Of a stretch of DNA of 64,000 nt, positions 9,188-21,144 are shown in pieces (within the stretch, counting starts at the first letter, position 1; each line of letters starts with the position of its first letter). A program made the translations under genes and the position numbers. The stretch comes from Caballeronia fortuita (GTDB lineage Bacteria; Pseudomonadota; Gammaproteobacteria; Burkholderiales; Burkholderiaceae), in the NCBI RefSeq assembly GCF_001544835.2, contig NZ_FCNX02000024.1, positions 1-64,000 of the forward strand. The letters run 5' to 3'. The notes beneath the pieces were generated by a model. It was not told the origin of the DNA. It made no database searches and saw only the letters and a program-made list of their open reading frames with translations.

Positions 9188-11527
9188 ATGACGCAAACCG
9201 TAGCACTCAAGATCGTACAGCGCATTGCCACCGAACTCACCGTGCAGCCGCGTCAGGTCGCCGCCGCCGTGGAGCTTCTCGACGAAGGCTCGACTGTTCC
9301 GTTCATCGCCCGATATCGAAAGGAAGTCACCGGCAACCTCGACGACACGCAACTGCGCACGCTCGAAGAACGCCTGCTGTATCTGCGCGAACTCGAAGAT
9401 CGCCGCGCGACGATCCTGCAAAGCATCGACGAGCAAGGCAAGCTGAGCAACGAATTGCGCGGCGCCATCGAAGGTGCGGACAGCAAGCAGGTGCTGGAAG
9501 ACCTCTATCTGCCGTATAAGCCGAAGCGCCGCACGCGCGCGCAGATCGCGCGCGAAGCGGGTCTCGAGCCGCTCGCGCAGGCGCTTCTCGCCGATCCCAC
9601 GCTCGATCCGCAGGCCGAAGCCGCGAAGTTCGTCGATACCGACAAAGGCGTCGCCGATATCAAAGCCGCGCTCGACGGCGCGCGCGACATCCTCTCCGAG
9701 CAATTCGGCGAAACGGCCGAAGTCCTCGGCAAGCTGCGCGAGCACCTGTTCAACCAGGGCCTCGTCATGTCGACCGTGGTGGACGGCAAGCAGAGCGAGG
9801 AAGGCGAAAAATTCCGCGACTACTACGACTACAGCGAAACGATCCGCACCGTGCCGTCGCACCGTGCGCTCGCACTGTTCCGCGGCCGCAACGCGGGCGT
9901 GCTGAGTGTGAAGCTCGGACTGGGCGAAGAACTCGATGCGCAGGTTCCGCACCCGTGCGAAGCGATGATCGCGGGACACTTCGGCATCGCCAATCGCGGG
10001 CGCGCCGCCGACAAATGGCTCTCCGACGTGTGCCGCTGGTGCTGGCGCGTGAAGGTGCAGCCGCACATCGAAACCGAATTGCTGACGCAACTGCGCGAAA
10101 ACGCGGAGCACGATGCCATTCACGTGTTCGCGCGCAATCTGAAGGACCTGCTGCTTGCGGCGCCCGCCGGCCCGAAGGCTGTGATCGGTCTCGATCCGGG
10201 TTTGCGCACGGGCGTAAAGGTTGCGGTCGTCGATCGCACCGGCAAGCTGCTCGCGACCGACACCATCTATCCGCACGAGCCGCGCCGCGACTGGGACGGC
10301 TCGCTCGCGAAGCTCGCGCGCATCGCGCAGGCCACGCAGGCGGAGCTGATCTCGATCGGCAACGGCACGGCATCGCGCGAAACCGACAAGCTCGCGAGCG
10401 AACTCATCGCGAAGCATCCGGAACTGAAGCTGCAGAAGATCGTCGTGTCGGAAGCGGGTGCGTCGGTGTATTCGGCGTCCGAACTCGCCGCGAAGGAGTT
10501 TCCGGAGCTCGACGTCTCGCTGCGCGGCGCGGTATCGATTGCGCGGCGTCTGCAAGACCCGCTCGCGGAACTCGTCAAGATTGAGCCGAAGGCGATCGGC
10601 GTCGGCCAGTATCAGCACGACGTGAATCAGCGCGAACTCGCGCGTTCGCTCGATGCGGTCGTCGAGGATTGCGTGAACGCGGTCGGCGTCGATGCGAACA
10701 CGGCATCGGTCGCGCTGCTCGCGCGCGTGTCGGGGCTGAACGCGACGCTCGCGCGCAACATCGTCGATTTTCGCGATGCCAACGGGCCGTTCCCGTCGCG
10801 CGAGCATCTGAAGAAGGTGCCGCGTCTGGGCGATAAAACTTTCGAGCAGGCAGCCGGCTTCCTGCGCATCAACAACGGCGAGAATCCGCTCGATCGTTCG
10901 TCGGTGCATCCGGAAGCGTATCCGGTCGTCGAACGCATTCTCGCGAAGATCAAGAAGCATATCGGCGATGTGCTCGGCAAGCGCGAAGCGTTGACGGGTC
11001 TTTCGCCCGCCGAATTCGTCGACGATCGTTTCGGCCTGCCGACCGTGCGCGACATTCTCAGCGAGCTCGAGAAGCCGGGCCGCGATCCGCGCCCCGAGTT
11101 CAAGACGGCGACGTTCAAGGAAGGCATCGAGAAGATCTCCGATCTCGTGCCGGGCATGATCCTCGAAGGCGTCGTGACGAACGTTGCGGCTTTCGGCGCG
11201 TTCGTCGATATCGGCGTGCATCAGGACGGGCTCGTGCACGTCTCGGCGATGTCCACGAAGTTCATCAAAGACCCGCACGAAGTCGTGAAGGCCGGCCAGG
11301 TCGTCAAGGTAAAAGTGCTGGAAGTGGATGTGAAGCGCCAGCGCATCGCCCTCACCATGCGTCTGGACGACGATTTCGCGCAGGCTTCATCGAACGCGGG
11401 CGGTGGCGCAGGTGCATCGCAATCGCGCGGTTCGCAGGATCGATGTTCGGGGCAGCGTCCGCAGCAGCGTCGCGAGCCGGAACCATCCGGCGCGATGGCC
11501 GCGGCGTTCGCGAAACTGAAGCGGTGA
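9188..11527 (+). CDS. tex: transcription accessory protein Tex (S1 RNA-binding)
   Basis: A conserved 779-residue cytoplasmic nucleic-acid binding protein. Order of domains: N-terminal helical Tex core ([17 protein letters not shown]), a YqgF/RNase H-like domain ([18 protein letters not shown] at about residues 332-349), helix-hairpin-helix repeats, and a C-terminal S1 domain (about 655-725, [23 protein letters not shown]). The tail is low-complexity and ends in [11 protein letters not shown], a common Tex ending. I chose the ATG at 9188; the frame is open further upstream but that part has no Tex similarity. Tex influences transcription and toxin gene expression in several bacteria. Single gene with its own terminator. 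Confidence 0.95.
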   Translation: MTQTVALKIVQRIATELTVQPRQVAAAVELLDEGSTVPFIARYRKEVTGNLDDTQLRTLEERLLYLRELEDRRATILQSIDEQGKLSNELRGAIEGADSKQVLEDLYLPYKPKRRTRAQIAREAGLEPLAQALLADPTLDPQAEAAKFVDTDKGVADIKAALDGARDILSEQFGETAEVLGKLREHLFNQGLVMSTVVDGKQSEEGEKFRDYYDYSETIRTVPSHRALALFRGRNAGVLSVKLGLGEELDAQVPHPCEAMIAGHFGIANRGRAADKWLSDVCRWCWRVKVQPHIETELLTQLRENAEHDAIHVFARNLKDLLLAAPAGPKAVIGLDPGLRTGVKVAVVDRTGKLLATDTIYPHEPRRDWDGSLAKLARIAQATQAELISIGNGTASRETDKLASELIAKHPELKLQKIVVSEAGASVYSASELAAKEFPELDVSLRGAVSIARRLQDPLAELVKIEPKAIGVGQYQHDVNQRELARSLDAVVEDCVNAVGVDANTASVALLARVSGLNATLARNIVDFRDANGPFPSREHLKKVPRLGDKTFEQAAGFLRINNGENPLDRSSVHPEAYPVVERILAKIKKHIGDVLGKREALTGLSPAEFVDDRFGLPTVRDILSELEKPGRDPRPEFKTATFKEGIEKISDLVPGMILEGVVTNVAAFGAFVDIGVHQDGLVHVSAMSTKFIKDPHEVVKAGQVVKVKVLEVDVKRQRIALTMRLDDDFAQASSNAGGGAGASQSRGSQDRCSGQRPQQRREPEPSGAMAAAFAKLKR

Positions 11528-11543
11528 CGTTTCGCGCCGTCAA

Positions 11544-11579
11544 CAAAAAACCCCACGTTTTGCGACGTGGGGTTTTTTT
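11544..11579. terminator. bidirectional rho-independent terminator between tex and kup
   Basis: CCCCACGT, 6-base loop, ACGTGGGG, flanked by an A-run on the left and a T-run on the right, so it serves tex on the plus strand and kup on the minus strand. Confidence 0.93.
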
Positions 11580-11608
11580 ATCGCTGGCGGGCGATGGACG
11601 ACGCAGCG

Positions 11609-13501
11609 TCAGATCTCGATCTTCGTACCCAGTTCCACCACGCGATTGGCTGGAATACTGAAGAAATCCGTCGGCTTAGCGGCGTTCTGATGCATCCACG
11701 CAAACACGCGCTCGCGCCATACCGACATGCCCGGCAACTCCGTCGGCACGACCGTCTCGCGCGCCATGAAGAACGACGTGTCCATCAGCTCGAAGGTCAT
11801 CGCGTGGGTGCGCGTGATCTGTTCTAGCACGGCCTTCACATCGGGCGTCTCGTTGAAGCCATACGCCGCCTTCACGAGAAACAGTCCGCCGCCGATGTCC
11901 TTCACTTCGACACGATGCGCGTCGTCGACATAAGGAATGTCGCGCGTCAGGAAGTTCATGAAGATGGTGCGTTCGTGCAGCACCTTGTTGTGCTTGAGGT
12001 TGTGCAAGAGACTCACGGGCACGAGCGAATCGCTGCCGGTGAGATAGATCGCCGTGCCCGACACGCGATGCGGCGGATGCGCGAGCAAGCCCTGCAGGAA
12101 CGGCATCAGCGGAATGCCGTCCGCCGCCGTGCGATCCTTCACGATCATACGGCCTTTGTACCAGGTCATCAGCAGGAAGAAGAGCGCCCCGCCGATGCAT
12201 AGCGGCAGCCAGCCGCCCTGCTCGATCTTGAGCAGGCTCGCACCGAAAAAGCCGATGTCGATCATCAGGAACACGGTGATCATCCCGCCGACGAGCCAGC
12301 GGTTCCAGCCCCACAGATTCACCATCACGACCGACACGAGGATCGTGGTCGTCAACATGGTCGCGGTGACGGCGAGACCGTATGCGGCGGCAAGATTCTC
12401 CGAACTCTTGAAGCCGATGACGATGCAAAGGATGATGAAAAGCAGCATCCAGTTGACGAGGGGAATATAGATCTGGCCGATCGCCAGTTCAGACGTATGC
12501 ATTATCTTCATGCGCGGCACGTAGCCGAGCTGGATCGCCTGACTCGTCAGCGAATACGCGCCGGAGATCACCGCTTGCGACGCGATCACCGTCGCGACCG
12601 TCGACAGGATCACGAGCGGCAGCAACGCCCAGTCGGGCGCGAGCAGGAAGAACGGATTCTCGATGGCCTGCGGCGAGTGCATCAGCAACGCGCCCTGACC
12701 GAAGTAGTTGAGCAGCAGCGAAGGCATCACAAAGCCATACCAGCCGTAGCGGATCGGCTTCACGCCGAAGTGGCCCATGTCCGCGTAAAGCGCTTCCGCG
12801 CCGGTCAGCACGAGCACGACCGAGCCGAGCACGATATACGCCTGCAAGACGTGCTGCGCCATGAAGGACGCCGCGTAATACGGATTGAGCGCGACAATGA
12901 TGCGCGGCTCCATCACGATATGCGCGGCGCCGAGCACCGCGAGCGTCGCGAACCACACGACCATGATCGGACCGAAGAGCTTGCCGACGACCGCCGTGCC
13001 ATGACGCTGAATCCAGAAGAGCAGGATCAGGATGACGATGGTGATCGGCAGCACATAGGGCGTGAGTTTGGGCGCCGCGATCTCCAGACCTTCGACGGCC
13101 GAAAGCACGGACATCGCGGGCGTGATGACGGCATCGCCATAGAACATGCATGCGCCGAAAATGCCGAGCATCATCAGCACGCCGGAGACCTTTCCGGCCT
13201 CTCTTACGCTGCGCAGCGCGAGCGTGGTCATCGCGAACACGCCGCCTTCGCCGTTGTTGTCGGCGCGCATGACGAAGAGCACGTACTTGACGGCGACGAC
13301 CATGACGATCGCCCAGAAGAGCAAGGAGATGACGCCGAGAATCGACGCTTCCGACAAGCCGATGCCGTGCGACGGGCTGAAGGCTTCTTTGAGTGAGTAG
13401 AGAGGACTCGTGCCGATGTCGCCGAAAACGACACCGATCGCCGCGAGCGCAAGCGAGTGTAAAGGCTGTTTATGCTCGTGCGCGTGAGTCGTGTTAGTCA
13501 T
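11609..13501 (-). CDS. kup: low-affinity potassium transport protein Kup
   Basis: A K+/H+ symporter of the KUP/HAK/KT family in the inner membrane, 630 residues, the usual bacterial length. About twelve hydrophobic segments are visible in the first 440 residues, starting with [20 protein letters not shown], the signature first helix of the family, followed by a hydrophilic C-terminal cytoplasmic domain of about 190 residues. Single gene; the divergent neighbour region upstream contains only the terminator of the phosphoribosyltransferase gene. The protein looks intact. Confidence 0.95.
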   Translation of the reverse strand: MTNTTHAHEHKQPLHSLALAAIGVVFGDIGTSPLYSLKEAFSPSHGIGLSEASILGVISLLFWAIVMVVAVKYVLFVMRADNNGEGGVFAMTTLALRSVREAGKVSGVLMMLGIFGACMFYGDAVITPAMSVLSAVEGLEIAAPKLTPYVLPITIVILILLFWIQRHGTAVVGKLFGPIMVVWFATLAVLGAAHIVMEPRIIVALNPYYAASFMAQHVLQAYIVLGSVVLVLTGAEALYADMGHFGVKPIRYGWYGFVMPSLLLNYFGQGALLMHSPQAIENPFFLLAPDWALLPLVILSTVATVIASQAVISGAYSLTSQAIQLGYVPRMKIMHTSELAIGQIYIPLVNWMLLFIILCIVIGFKSSENLAAAYGLAVTATMLTTTILVSVVMVNLWGWNRWLVGGMITVFLMIDIGFFGASLLKIEQGGWLPLCIGGALFFLLMTWYKGRMIVKDRTAADGIPLMPFLQGLLAHPPHRVSGTAIYLTGSDSLVPVSLLHNLKHNKVLHERTIFMNFLTRDIPYVDDAHRVEVKDIGGGLFLVKAAYGFNETPDVKAVLEQITRTHAMTFELMDTSFFMARETVVPTELPGMSVWRERVFAWMHQNAAKPTDFFSIPANRVVELGTKIEI

Positions 13502-13542
13502 AAAAGCGAGATATCCGTCCAGAGCGGAAAGAAACGAACGCC

Positions 13543-13548
13543 ATTCTA
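13543..13548 (-). promoter_or_regulatory. candidate -10 element of kup
   Basis: TAGAAT in the context GATAGAATGGC on the minus strand, 42 bases before the kup ATG. No convincing -35. Confidence 0.3.
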
Positions 13549-13680
13549 TCTAACGTCGCACGCGAAGACGCCTTCTCGCGTGTTGCTACAGCGCGACGAG
13601 AGGCGCGAGAGAGAGTGTAGCATCGTGCTCCGCGTGCGTCGGCGGGCGCGTCGAATACAGTCGTGTGCGCTTCGGTCAAA

Positions 13681-13727
13681 GAAAAACGCCGCTGCACCGG
13701 GCGTGTGCCAGGTAGAGCGGCGGCGTC
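13681..13727 (-). terminator. rho-independent terminator of the phosphoribosyltransferase gene
   Basis: On the minus strand an ACGCCGC arm and a GCGGCGT arm enclose about 28 bases with further internal pairing, followed by a T-run (TTTTTC). It lies 25 bases after the stop codon. Confidence 0.65.
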
Positions 13728-13752
13728 ATTCGAAACAATCAGAGCTTGCGAT

Positions 13753-14313
13753 TCATGCACGTCCGTTCTGCGTGCCGCGCTTGATCCATGCGCCGAGGTT
13801 GTGCGGACGCACCGTGTCCCACTCTTCGAATGGCTGATGTATCCACGGATTCGTTTCAAGATGCTGAACGTGATAGTCGGGCTTGACCTTCGAGCAGGCC
13901 TTGTACCACAGCACCGCCGAGCGCACCGCCGTGATCGCCGGATAACGCTCCTTCAGATGCTCCTGCACGCGTGCGAGCGTGACGCCCGAATCGACCAGAT
14001 CGTCGACGAGCAGCACGTTGCCGGACAGGTCGCCGCGCGTCATCGTGATGTATTGCGCGATGTCGAGATCGCCCTGCTCCGTGCCCGCCGCCTCGCGGTA
14101 CGAACTCGTCGCGAGAATGGCAAGCGGCAGATCGTAGATGCGCGAAAGCTGGTCGCCCACCCGCAGGCCGCCACGCGCGAGGCACAGGATCTTGTCGAAC
14201 TTCCAGCCCGATTCGTGCACCTTCAGTGCGAGCAGTTCGATCAGCCGGTGATATTCATCCCAGCCGACCCAGAGGTTCTTGTCGTCGTTGCGCGGGTCCG
14301 TCATCGCGATCAT
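13753..14313 (-). CDS. type I phosphoribosyltransferase (purine salvage, xanthine/hypoxanthine-like)
   Basis: A 186-residue protein with the PRPP-binding loop LLVDDLVDSGVTL (about residues 94-106) and the FDKILCLARGGLRVGDQLS segment of type I phosphoribosyltransferases. Its closest resemblance is to bacterial xanthine/guanine/hypoxanthine phosphoribosyltransferases, and its place next to purA supports purine salvage, but the exact base cannot be read from sequence alone. I chose the ATG at 14313, preceded by a GAAAGAG ribosome binding site; an ATG nine bases further in also exists. It lies downstream of purA beyond a terminator-like hairpin. Confidence 0.85.
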   Translation of the reverse strand: MIAMTDPRNDDKNLWVGWDEYHRLIELLALKVHESGWKFDKILCLARGGLRVGDQLSRIYDLPLAILATSSYREAAGTEQGDLDIAQYITMTRGDLSGNVLLVDDLVDSGVTLARVQEHLKERYPAITAVRSAVLWYKACSKVKPDYHVQHLETNPWIHQPFEEWDTVRPHNLGAWIKRGTQNGRA

Positions 14314-14347
14314 GGTGAGGCTCTTTCGAATGCTTAGGTTATATACG

Positions 14348-14375
14348 AAATGTGGCCGCTGATGCGGCCACATTT
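14348..14375 (-). terminator. hairpin terminator between purA and the phosphoribosyltransferase gene
   Basis: A perfect 12-base-pair stem, AAATGTGGCCGC and GCGGCCACATTT, with a 4-base loop, 37 bases after the purA stop. The T-tract is short and partly within the stem, so termination may be partial and allow read-through to the next gene. Confidence 0.7.
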
Positions 14376-14412
14376 TTACGGCGTCCGGTTCCGGTCGATG
14401 CGCGTGCGGCGC

Positions 14413-15768
<1,356 letters not shown>

Positions 15769-15786
15769 TTAGCTGGTTAAAAACGT

Positions 15787-15792
15787 ATTTTA
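15787..15792 (-). promoter_or_regulatory. candidate -10 element upstream of purA
   Basis: TAAAAT in the context ATAGGTAAAATACG on the minus strand, 28 bases before the purA ATG. No -35 consensus can be assigned. Confidence 0.3.
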
Positions 15793-15914
15793 CCTATGTT
15801 CGCGGAAGGTTCCGAGTTTTTCGGGACGCGTTTCGCGATTTCGTCACGGTCGCGCGATTGGATTGCACTAAGCAAAATCCGTTGCCGATCAAGCGACTAT
15901 ATGCACCGTCCGCA

Positions 15915-17066
15915 TCACGCGCGCGTTTCGACGGTCCATGTGCCGTCGCGCTCGACGAGCACGCGGTCGAACGCGAATTCGTCGAGATCGTGGTCGTGGC
16001 CGGGCAGCGCCTGAATCACCACTTCGCCCGCGTCGCGCAGCGCGAGAATCGCCACGCGCAACGGCTCGTCGTGCTTCCACGGCGCGAGGATCGCGCTGCC
16101 GCGCGCGTCCATCGGCGAAATGCGCGCCACTTCACGCAGATCGAGCGAGAAGCCCGTCGCAGGGCGCGCGCGGCCGTAGGCGAGACCGACGTCATCGTAC
16201 CGGCCGCCGCGCGCGACCGCGTTCGGCACGCCATCGACATAAGCCGAGAACATCACGCCGCTGTGATACGCGTAGCCGCGCAGATCCGCGAGATCGATCA
16301 TCAGCTCCGCGCCTTCGACCTGGGCCGCGAGGAACGCGAGGTCATCGAGCGCGCGCGCGATCACCGGCAGATTCGGCAAACGGCCGCGCGCGATCTGCAA
16401 CACCGATGCATCGCCATACAGCGACGGCAGCGCGCGCAGCGCCTCGCGCGGCACTTGCCCGAGATGCGCGGTCAGTTCGTTCAGGCGCGGCACGTCCTTG
16501 CTCGCGAGCGCGTCGTAGAGCGCCTCGCCGAGCGATGCGGCGGCCGGCTCCAGTTCGAGCAGCGCGGCGAGCACGCCCGCGTGGCACAGATCGAGGCGCA
16601 CTTTCTTCAGACCTGCGAGATGCAGCGAATCGAGCATCAGCTGCTGGATCTCGAGGTCCGCTTCGAGACCCGCGTGACCGTAGATTTCCGCGCCGATCTG
16701 AATCTGCTCGCGCGTCGCGTGCAGACCGCGCGGGCGCGTATGCAGCACCACGCCCGCGTAGCACAGACGCGTCACGCCCTGACGATTGAGCAGATGCGCG
16801 TCGATGCGCGATACCTGCGGCGTGATGTCCGCGCGCAGGCCGAGCGTGCGCCCCGACAACTGATCGACGAGCTTGAAGGTGCGCAGGTTCAGATCGCTGC
16901 CGCCGCTCGTCAGCAGCGATTCGAGATACTCGAGCATCGGCGGCATCACGAGCTCGTAGCCGTACGAACGGAAACGGTCGAGCAGACGCCGGCGCAACTC
17001 TTCGATCTTGCGGGCTTCCGACGGCAAAACGTCGGCGATATTCTCGGGAAGTAACCAGGTGGACAT
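15915..17066 (-). CDS. hisZ: ATP phosphoribosyltransferase regulatory subunit HisZ
   Basis: A 383-residue paralogue of histidyl-tRNA synthetase that lacks the C-terminal anticodon domain and forms a complex with the short form of HisG for the first step of histidine biosynthesis. It starts [18 protein letters not shown] and contains class II synthetase-like blocks ([35 protein letters not shown]) but diverges from the true HisRS encoded at 25.3-26.6 kb. Its presence implies a short HisG elsewhere in the genome. It lies between the DUF2065 gene and purA. Confidence 0.93.
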   Translation of the reverse strand: MSTWLLPENIADVLPSEARKIEELRRRLLDRFRSYGYELVMPPMLEYLESLLTSGGSDLNLRTFKLVDQLSGRTLGLRADITPQVSRIDAHLLNRQGVTRLCYAGVVLHTRPRGLHATREQIQIGAEIYGHAGLEADLEIQQLMLDSLHLAGLKKVRLDLCHAGVLAALLELEPAAASLGEALYDALASKDVPRLNELTAHLGQVPREALRALPSLYGDASVLQIARGRLPNLPVIARALDDLAFLAAQVEGAELMIDLADLRGYAYHSGVMFSAYVDGVPNAVARGGRYDDVGLAYGRARPATGFSLDLREVARISPMDARGSAILAPWKHDEPLRVAILALRDAGEVVIQALPGHDHDLDEFAFDRVLVERDGTWTVETRA

Positions 17067-17180
17067 CGATGCGATTCCTACGGGACGCGAGGCTCGACGC
17101 TTCGTGCGTGGCGCTCGTCGGTCAGGGACAGAAAGATAGAAACAAGATAGGCCAAACGACGCGATGCTGCCGGCGCCCGC

Positions 17181-17366
17181 TCACGTCGCGATCAGGAGCA
17201 GGATCAGCCCGAGCACCATCGCGACCAGCCCGCCGATGCGGATGTGGTGAACCGGCCGCTCCGCGATGCGGCGAAAGGTGTCGCGCCACGCGGTCGGAAA
17301 AACGAAGGGAAACATACCTTCGATGATCAGCATCAACGCAAGTGCGAGCAGTAACGTCTCGGCCAT
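17181..17366 (-). CDS. DUF2065 (YjeT-like) small inner-membrane protein
   Basis: A 61-residue protein with two transmembrane helices: LLLALALMLIIEGMFPFVF and IGGLVAMVLGLILLLIAT, joined by the short polar stretch ...TAWRDTFRRIAERPVHHIR. This is the DUF2065 pattern. The family has no assigned biochemical function but is regularly encoded directly after hflC, as here (64-base gap), which suggests a link to the HflKC membrane complex. I prefer the ATG (MAETLLL); a TTG two codons upstream is possible. Confidence 0.85.
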   Translation of the reverse strand: MAETLLLALALMLIIEGMFPFVFPTAWRDTFRRIAERPVHHIRIGGLVAMVLGLILLLIAT

Positions 17367-17429
17367 GTCCAAGGGATTTTTATCGATGCCGCGCGGCCGG
17401 GACGATCCGACCGCGCAGCGCGCACGGGA

Positions 17430-18332
17430 TCAGCGCTTCGCCGTGGGCGAAGCAGGCGTGTCCGCCGCGCCGCCGTTCGGGCTCTTCATGAAGCGGAAGA
17501 AATCGCTGCTCGGGTCGACGATCATCACGTCGCCCGGCTTGAACGTCTTCTTATACGCTTCGAGGCTCTGATAGAACTGGTAGAACTGCGGATCGCGTCC
17601 GTACGCATCGGCCGCTATGGCCGCCGCCTTGCTGTCTCCTTCGCCCTTGATCGACTGCGCCTGGCTGTAGGCGTCCGCGAGGATGGCCTGCTGCGTGCGT
17701 TCCGCGTCGGCCTTGATCTTGTCCGCTTCCGCCGTGCCCTTCGCGCGCTCGTTCGCCGCGGCTTGCTGGCGGGCCGCGATCATGCGCTTGTACACCGAAT
17801 CGGCCACCGCCGACGGAAAGTCGATGCGCGTCATCTGCAGATCGACGAGTTGCACGCCGAACGCCGCAGCCGCGCCTTCGATGTTCTTCTGCGCGTCGGT
17901 TTCGATCGCCTGCTGGTTGCCGAGCGCATCGGTGAGCGTGCGCTTGGCGAAACCGCTCGCGAGCGCCGTGCGCGCGAGCGCGGTGATGCGCTCCTGCGCC
18001 GTCTGCGTGTTCTTTTCGTTGCTTTCGAAGAGCTTCAAGGGATCGGCGACGCGATACTTGACGACCGTGTTCACGAGCACTTCGTTCTTGTCCGAGGTCG
18101 AGAAACGATCGGCGCCGGATTCGTCGATGGTGAGCGTGCGCGTGTCGATGAGCGTGAGCGTCTGGAACGGCAGCGGCAGCTTGAAGTGCAGCCCCGGGCC
18201 TTCGAGACGCGGATTGCCTTCGCCGTGCGCGGCGACGACGGCGGCGTGTCTTTCGTCGACCGTGAAGATCATCGACGATCCGATGAACAGCACGATCACG
18301 ACTGCGACGATGAGCGCAATGATTCGATTCAT
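17430..18332 (-). CDS. hflC: HflC, subunit of the HflKC modulator of FtsH protease
   Basis: A 300-residue SPFH/prohibitin-family protein. One N-terminal membrane helix (IIALIVAVVIVLFIGSSMIF), then the prohibitin domain (FTVDERHAAVVAAHGE...), then an Ala/Glu/Lys-rich coiled coil (about residues 185-245). HflKC forms a large periplasm-facing cage around FtsH and restrains membrane protein degradation. hflK is 11 bases upstream, so the two are co-translated. A short Pro/Thr-rich C-terminus ends the protein. Confidence 0.95.
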   Translation of the reverse strand: MNRIIALIVAVVIVLFIGSSMIFTVDERHAAVVAAHGEGNPRLEGPGLHFKLPLPFQTLTLIDTRTLTIDESGADRFSTSDKNEVLVNTVVKYRVADPLKLFESNEKNTQTAQERITALARTALASGFAKRTLTDALGNQQAIETDAQKNIEGAAAAFGVQLVDLQMTRIDFPSAVADSVYKRMIAARQQAAANERAKGTAEADKIKADAERTQQAILADAYSQAQSIKGEGDSKAAAIAADAYGRDPQFYQFYQSLEAYKKTFKPGDVMIVDPSSDFFRFMKSPNGGAADTPASPTAKR

Positions 18333-18343
18333 GTTCGCGCTCC

Positions 18344-19744
18344 TTATTGCAGGTCTTCGGACCGGCTGCGCGAGCGAAACGCATCGCGCGAGCGCAGCGG
18401 ATCACCGCCGGCATTCGCACTCGCGCCGCTGGCCGCGCTCGCCGCGCTGGCGGGTGCGGCCGCGGCCGGCGCCGATGCGCTCGCCGCGCCCTGCGCGCGC
18501 GCCTGCGGCGTTTCCGTCATCGCGGGCGTACCCGCGCCGCCGCCGGCGTCCGTCGATTCCTTCGCCTGCTGCCGGTTGGCTTCGACGAGCTTGTCGAGCG
18601 GCAGGTACACGACGTTATTGCCGGCCTTGCTGTCGACGAACACCTTCGTGGTGCGCGAGTAAATCTGCTGCATCGTGTCCAGGTACATGCGTTGACGAAT
18701 GACCGCGGGCGCCTTCGAGTACTCCGCGTAGACTTCCTTGAAGCGCTCGGCGTCGCCTTGCGCCTGCGTGACCTGGCGATTGCTGTAAGCCCTCGCCTCG
18801 TCGATCAGCTTGCCCGCGTCGGCTTTCGCGCGCGGCAGCAGTTGATCCGCATAGGCCTGCGCGGTGTCGCGCGCGCGCTCGTTGTCCTGACGCACGCGCG
18901 CCGCTTCTTCGAACGCCGACTGTACCTGCTGCGGCACCTGCACGCTTTGCACCGCGACGCCCGTGACCTGCAGGCCCGTACGGTAGGTATCGAGCGAGCG
19001 CTGGATCGTCTCGATCAGGCGCGCGCGCAGCGCCTCGCGATCCTTGTAGAGCATGTCGTCCGTCGACAGACCGCCCGCGATCTCGCGGATCGCGGACTGC
19101 GCGGCCTGCGTGACGCTGTCGTCGGCATTGACGCTGCGGAACAGGAAATCGGTGGGTGACTTGATCTGATACTGAACGGCGAAGCGCACGTCGACAATGT
19201 CCGCGTCGTTCGTCAAAAGCGACGCGTCGCGCACGTTGCCTTGCGAGAGCGCCGTGCCGCGGCCGACTTCGACCGAACGGATCTGCGACGTATCGACGAT
19301 TTCGCTTGTCTGGAACGGATACGGCAGACGCCAGTGAATACCTTGCGCGACCGTCTGACGATACTGCCCGAACTGCGAGACGACGCCGACATGGCCGTCC
19401 TGCACGACGAACACGCCGCTGCCGAGATAAATGGCGATCAGCACGCCGATGACGATGCCAAGGCCGATCTTCGTGCCACGGCCGTTCTCGCGCGGCGCGC
19501 CGTTGCCGGGCTTCCTGCCGAACACCCCGGCAATGCGGCGATTGAACTCGCGCCACATCTCGTCGAGATCGGGCGGGCCTTCGTCCTTTCCGTTCGGGCG
19601 CTTGCCGTCCTGCGGACGCTTCGAATCGTTCTTCACGCCATTGCCGTCGCCCCGCCCCCAGCGCGGGTCGTTGATCGAAAAGACGGCATGCTCAGCTTGC
19701 CGGAAAACCCGCTCTTTGTAGTCGTTCACTCGGTGATTCACCAT
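18344..19744 (-). CDS. hflK: HflK, subunit of the HflKC modulator of FtsH protease
   Basis: A 466-residue partner of HflC. A Gly/Pro-rich cytosolic N-terminus (about residues 27-85) precedes the membrane helix (IGLGIVIGVLIAIYLGSGVFV), the prohibitin/SPFH domain and a coiled-coil region. The C-terminal 70 residues are low-complexity Ala/Ser/Gly, longer than in E. coli HflK (419 residues). The ATG start follows the hflX stop by 45 bases; hfq-hflX-hflK-hflC is a classical proteobacterial order. Confidence 0.95.
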   Translation of the reverse strand: MVNHRVNDYKERVFRQAEHAVFSINDPRWGRGDGNGVKNDSKRPQDGKRPNGKDEGPPDLDEMWREFNRRIAGVFGRKPGNGAPRENGRGTKIGLGIVIGVLIAIYLGSGVFVVQDGHVGVVSQFGQYRQTVAQGIHWRLPYPFQTSEIVDTSQIRSVEVGRGTALSQGNVRDASLLTNDADIVDVRFAVQYQIKSPTDFLFRSVNADDSVTQAAQSAIREIAGGLSTDDMLYKDREALRARLIETIQRSLDTYRTGLQVTGVAVQSVQVPQQVQSAFEEAARVRQDNERARDTAQAYADQLLPRAKADAGKLIDEARAYSNRQVTQAQGDAERFKEVYAEYSKAPAVIRQRMYLDTMQQIYSRTTKVFVDSKAGNNVVYLPLDKLVEANRQQAKESTDAGGGAGTPAMTETPQARAQGAASASAPAAAAPASAASAASGASANAGGDPLRSRDAFRSRSRSEDLQ

Positions 19745-19789
19745 TAGACAGCCGGGGTCGACGCCAGGTCGATGCGATTCCGAAGCAAC

Positions 19790-21058
19790 TCAATGTCCGT
19801 GCTCGGGAACCTTGCGATCGTCACGTTCAGCGGCCGGCCGGTCGTGTTCCGGCTGCGCGTTGGTGTCGTGTGTGGCGTTTGACCCGGACTGCGTGGATTG
19901 CGTTGCTTCGGACGTTTCGTGCGGCTCCGATAATTCGGCGAGCACGCTGGGAAGGCCCGCATCGGTTTCTTCGGATTCCGCCGTGGCGATTTCGGCGATG
20001 GCAGCGCGCAGCGCATCGAGCCCCTGACCCGTGCGTGCGCTCAAGAAAACGCGCGAAATATTACCATACTCGTCCCTTTCAACCGCCTCGTCGCGGGCCG
20101 CGAGCTCCGGCACCGAATCGATCTTGTTGAAAACGAGGATCTGGCGGATGTTGTCCGCGCCGATGCCGCGCAACACCTCGTTCACCTGATCGATCTGATC
20201 CAGGCGCACCGCGCTCGATGCATCGACGACATGCAGCAGCACGTCCGCATGGATGGTCTCTTCGAGCGTGGCGCGAAAGGCGGCGACAAGCTGGTGCGGC
20301 AGTTCGCGGATGAAGCCGACCGTGTCCGACACGACCACATGACCCGCTTCCTCGCCGAGAAAGACGCGGCGCGAGGTCGTATCGAGCGTGGCGAAAAGCT
20401 GGTTGGCCGCGTACGCCTGCGCCTTCGTGAGCGCGTTGAACAACGTGGACTTGCCCGCGTTCGTATAGCCGACGAGCGACACCGACATCGTGCGATTGCG
20501 CACGCGCTGGCGCCGCTGCGTGCCGTGCTGGCGACGCAGCTTTTCGAGCCGCGACTTGAGCGCCTTGATGCGCTCGCCGATCAGCCGGCGGTCGGTTTCG
20601 AGCTGCGTTTCACCCGGACCGCGCAAGCCGATACCGCCCTTCTGGCGTTCGAGGTGAGTCCATGCGCGAATGAGGCGCGTCGACAGATATTGCAGTTGCG
20701 CGAGCTCGACCTGCAGTTTGCCTTCGTGACTGCGGGCGCGCTGCGCGAAGATGTCGAGAATGAGGCTCGTACGATCGACCACGCGGCGATTCAGCGCGAC
20801 TTCGAGATTGCGCTGCTGCGCGGGCGCGAGCGCGTGATTGAAGATGACGAGTTCGACGTCGTTCGCCTCACACTGCAGACGCAGTTCTTCGACCTTGCCG
20901 CTGCCGATGAACATTTTGGCATCGGGACTCTGACGGCGGCCTGTGAGCGTGACGGCGGGATGGGCGCCCGCACTTTGTGCGAGCAGGCTGAGTTCTTCCA
21001 GACTGGCTTCGAAATCGATCTTGCCGAAGTCGATGCCGACGAGCGCTGCGTTGATCAA
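19790..21058 (-). CDS. hflX: ribosome-associated GTPase HflX
   Basis: A 422-residue Obg-HflX superfamily GTPase that splits stalled 70S ribosomes during heat and other stress. The N-terminal HflX domain (GSGKVEELRLQCE) is followed by a linker with GPGETQLETDRR and the G domain: G1 GYTNAGKST (about residues 205-213), G3 DTVGF, G4 NKID. The C-terminal 50 residues are polar, low-complexity (Ser/Thr/Gln/His/Asp), an extension common in Burkholderiales. The frame has no ATG near the expected start; it begins with TTG (LINAALVGIDFGK) without a clear ribosome binding site, so translation may depend on hfq just upstream. Confidence 0.93.
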   Translation of the reverse strand: MINAALVGIDFGKIDFEASLEELSLLAQSAGAHPAVTLTGRRQSPDAKMFIGSGKVEELRLQCEANDVELVIFNHALAPAQQRNLEVALNRRVVDRTSLILDIFAQRARSHEGKLQVELAQLQYLSTRLIRAWTHLERQKGGIGLRGPGETQLETDRRLIGERIKALKSRLEKLRRQHGTQRRQRVRNRTMSVSLVGYTNAGKSTLFNALTKAQAYAANQLFATLDTTSRRVFLGEEAGHVVVSDTVGFIRELPHQLVAAFRATLEETIHADVLLHVVDASSAVRLDQIDQVNEVLRGIGADNIRQILVFNKIDSVPELAARDEAVERDEYGNISRVFLSARTGQGLDALRAAIAEIATAESEETDAGLPSVLAELSEPHETSEATQSTQSGSNATHDTNAQPEHDRPAAERDDRKVPEHGH

Positions 21059-21144
21059 ATTAATATGTTTAAGTATTTGAAGCGACCGGCGAGTTGCTTA
21101 ATGTTCGCTTTTGAATTAGCAATTCGCGCCGGCCGCGACATGGT

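Noticed and set aside
9104-11278. A 724-codon frame antisense to tex
   Set aside because: Arg/Asp/Leu-rich shadow with no motif; tex on the other strand is certain.
15915-17066. A second histidyl-tRNA synthetase
   Set aside because: It lacks the anticodon-binding domain and HisRS-specific motifs; it is the HisZ paralogue.
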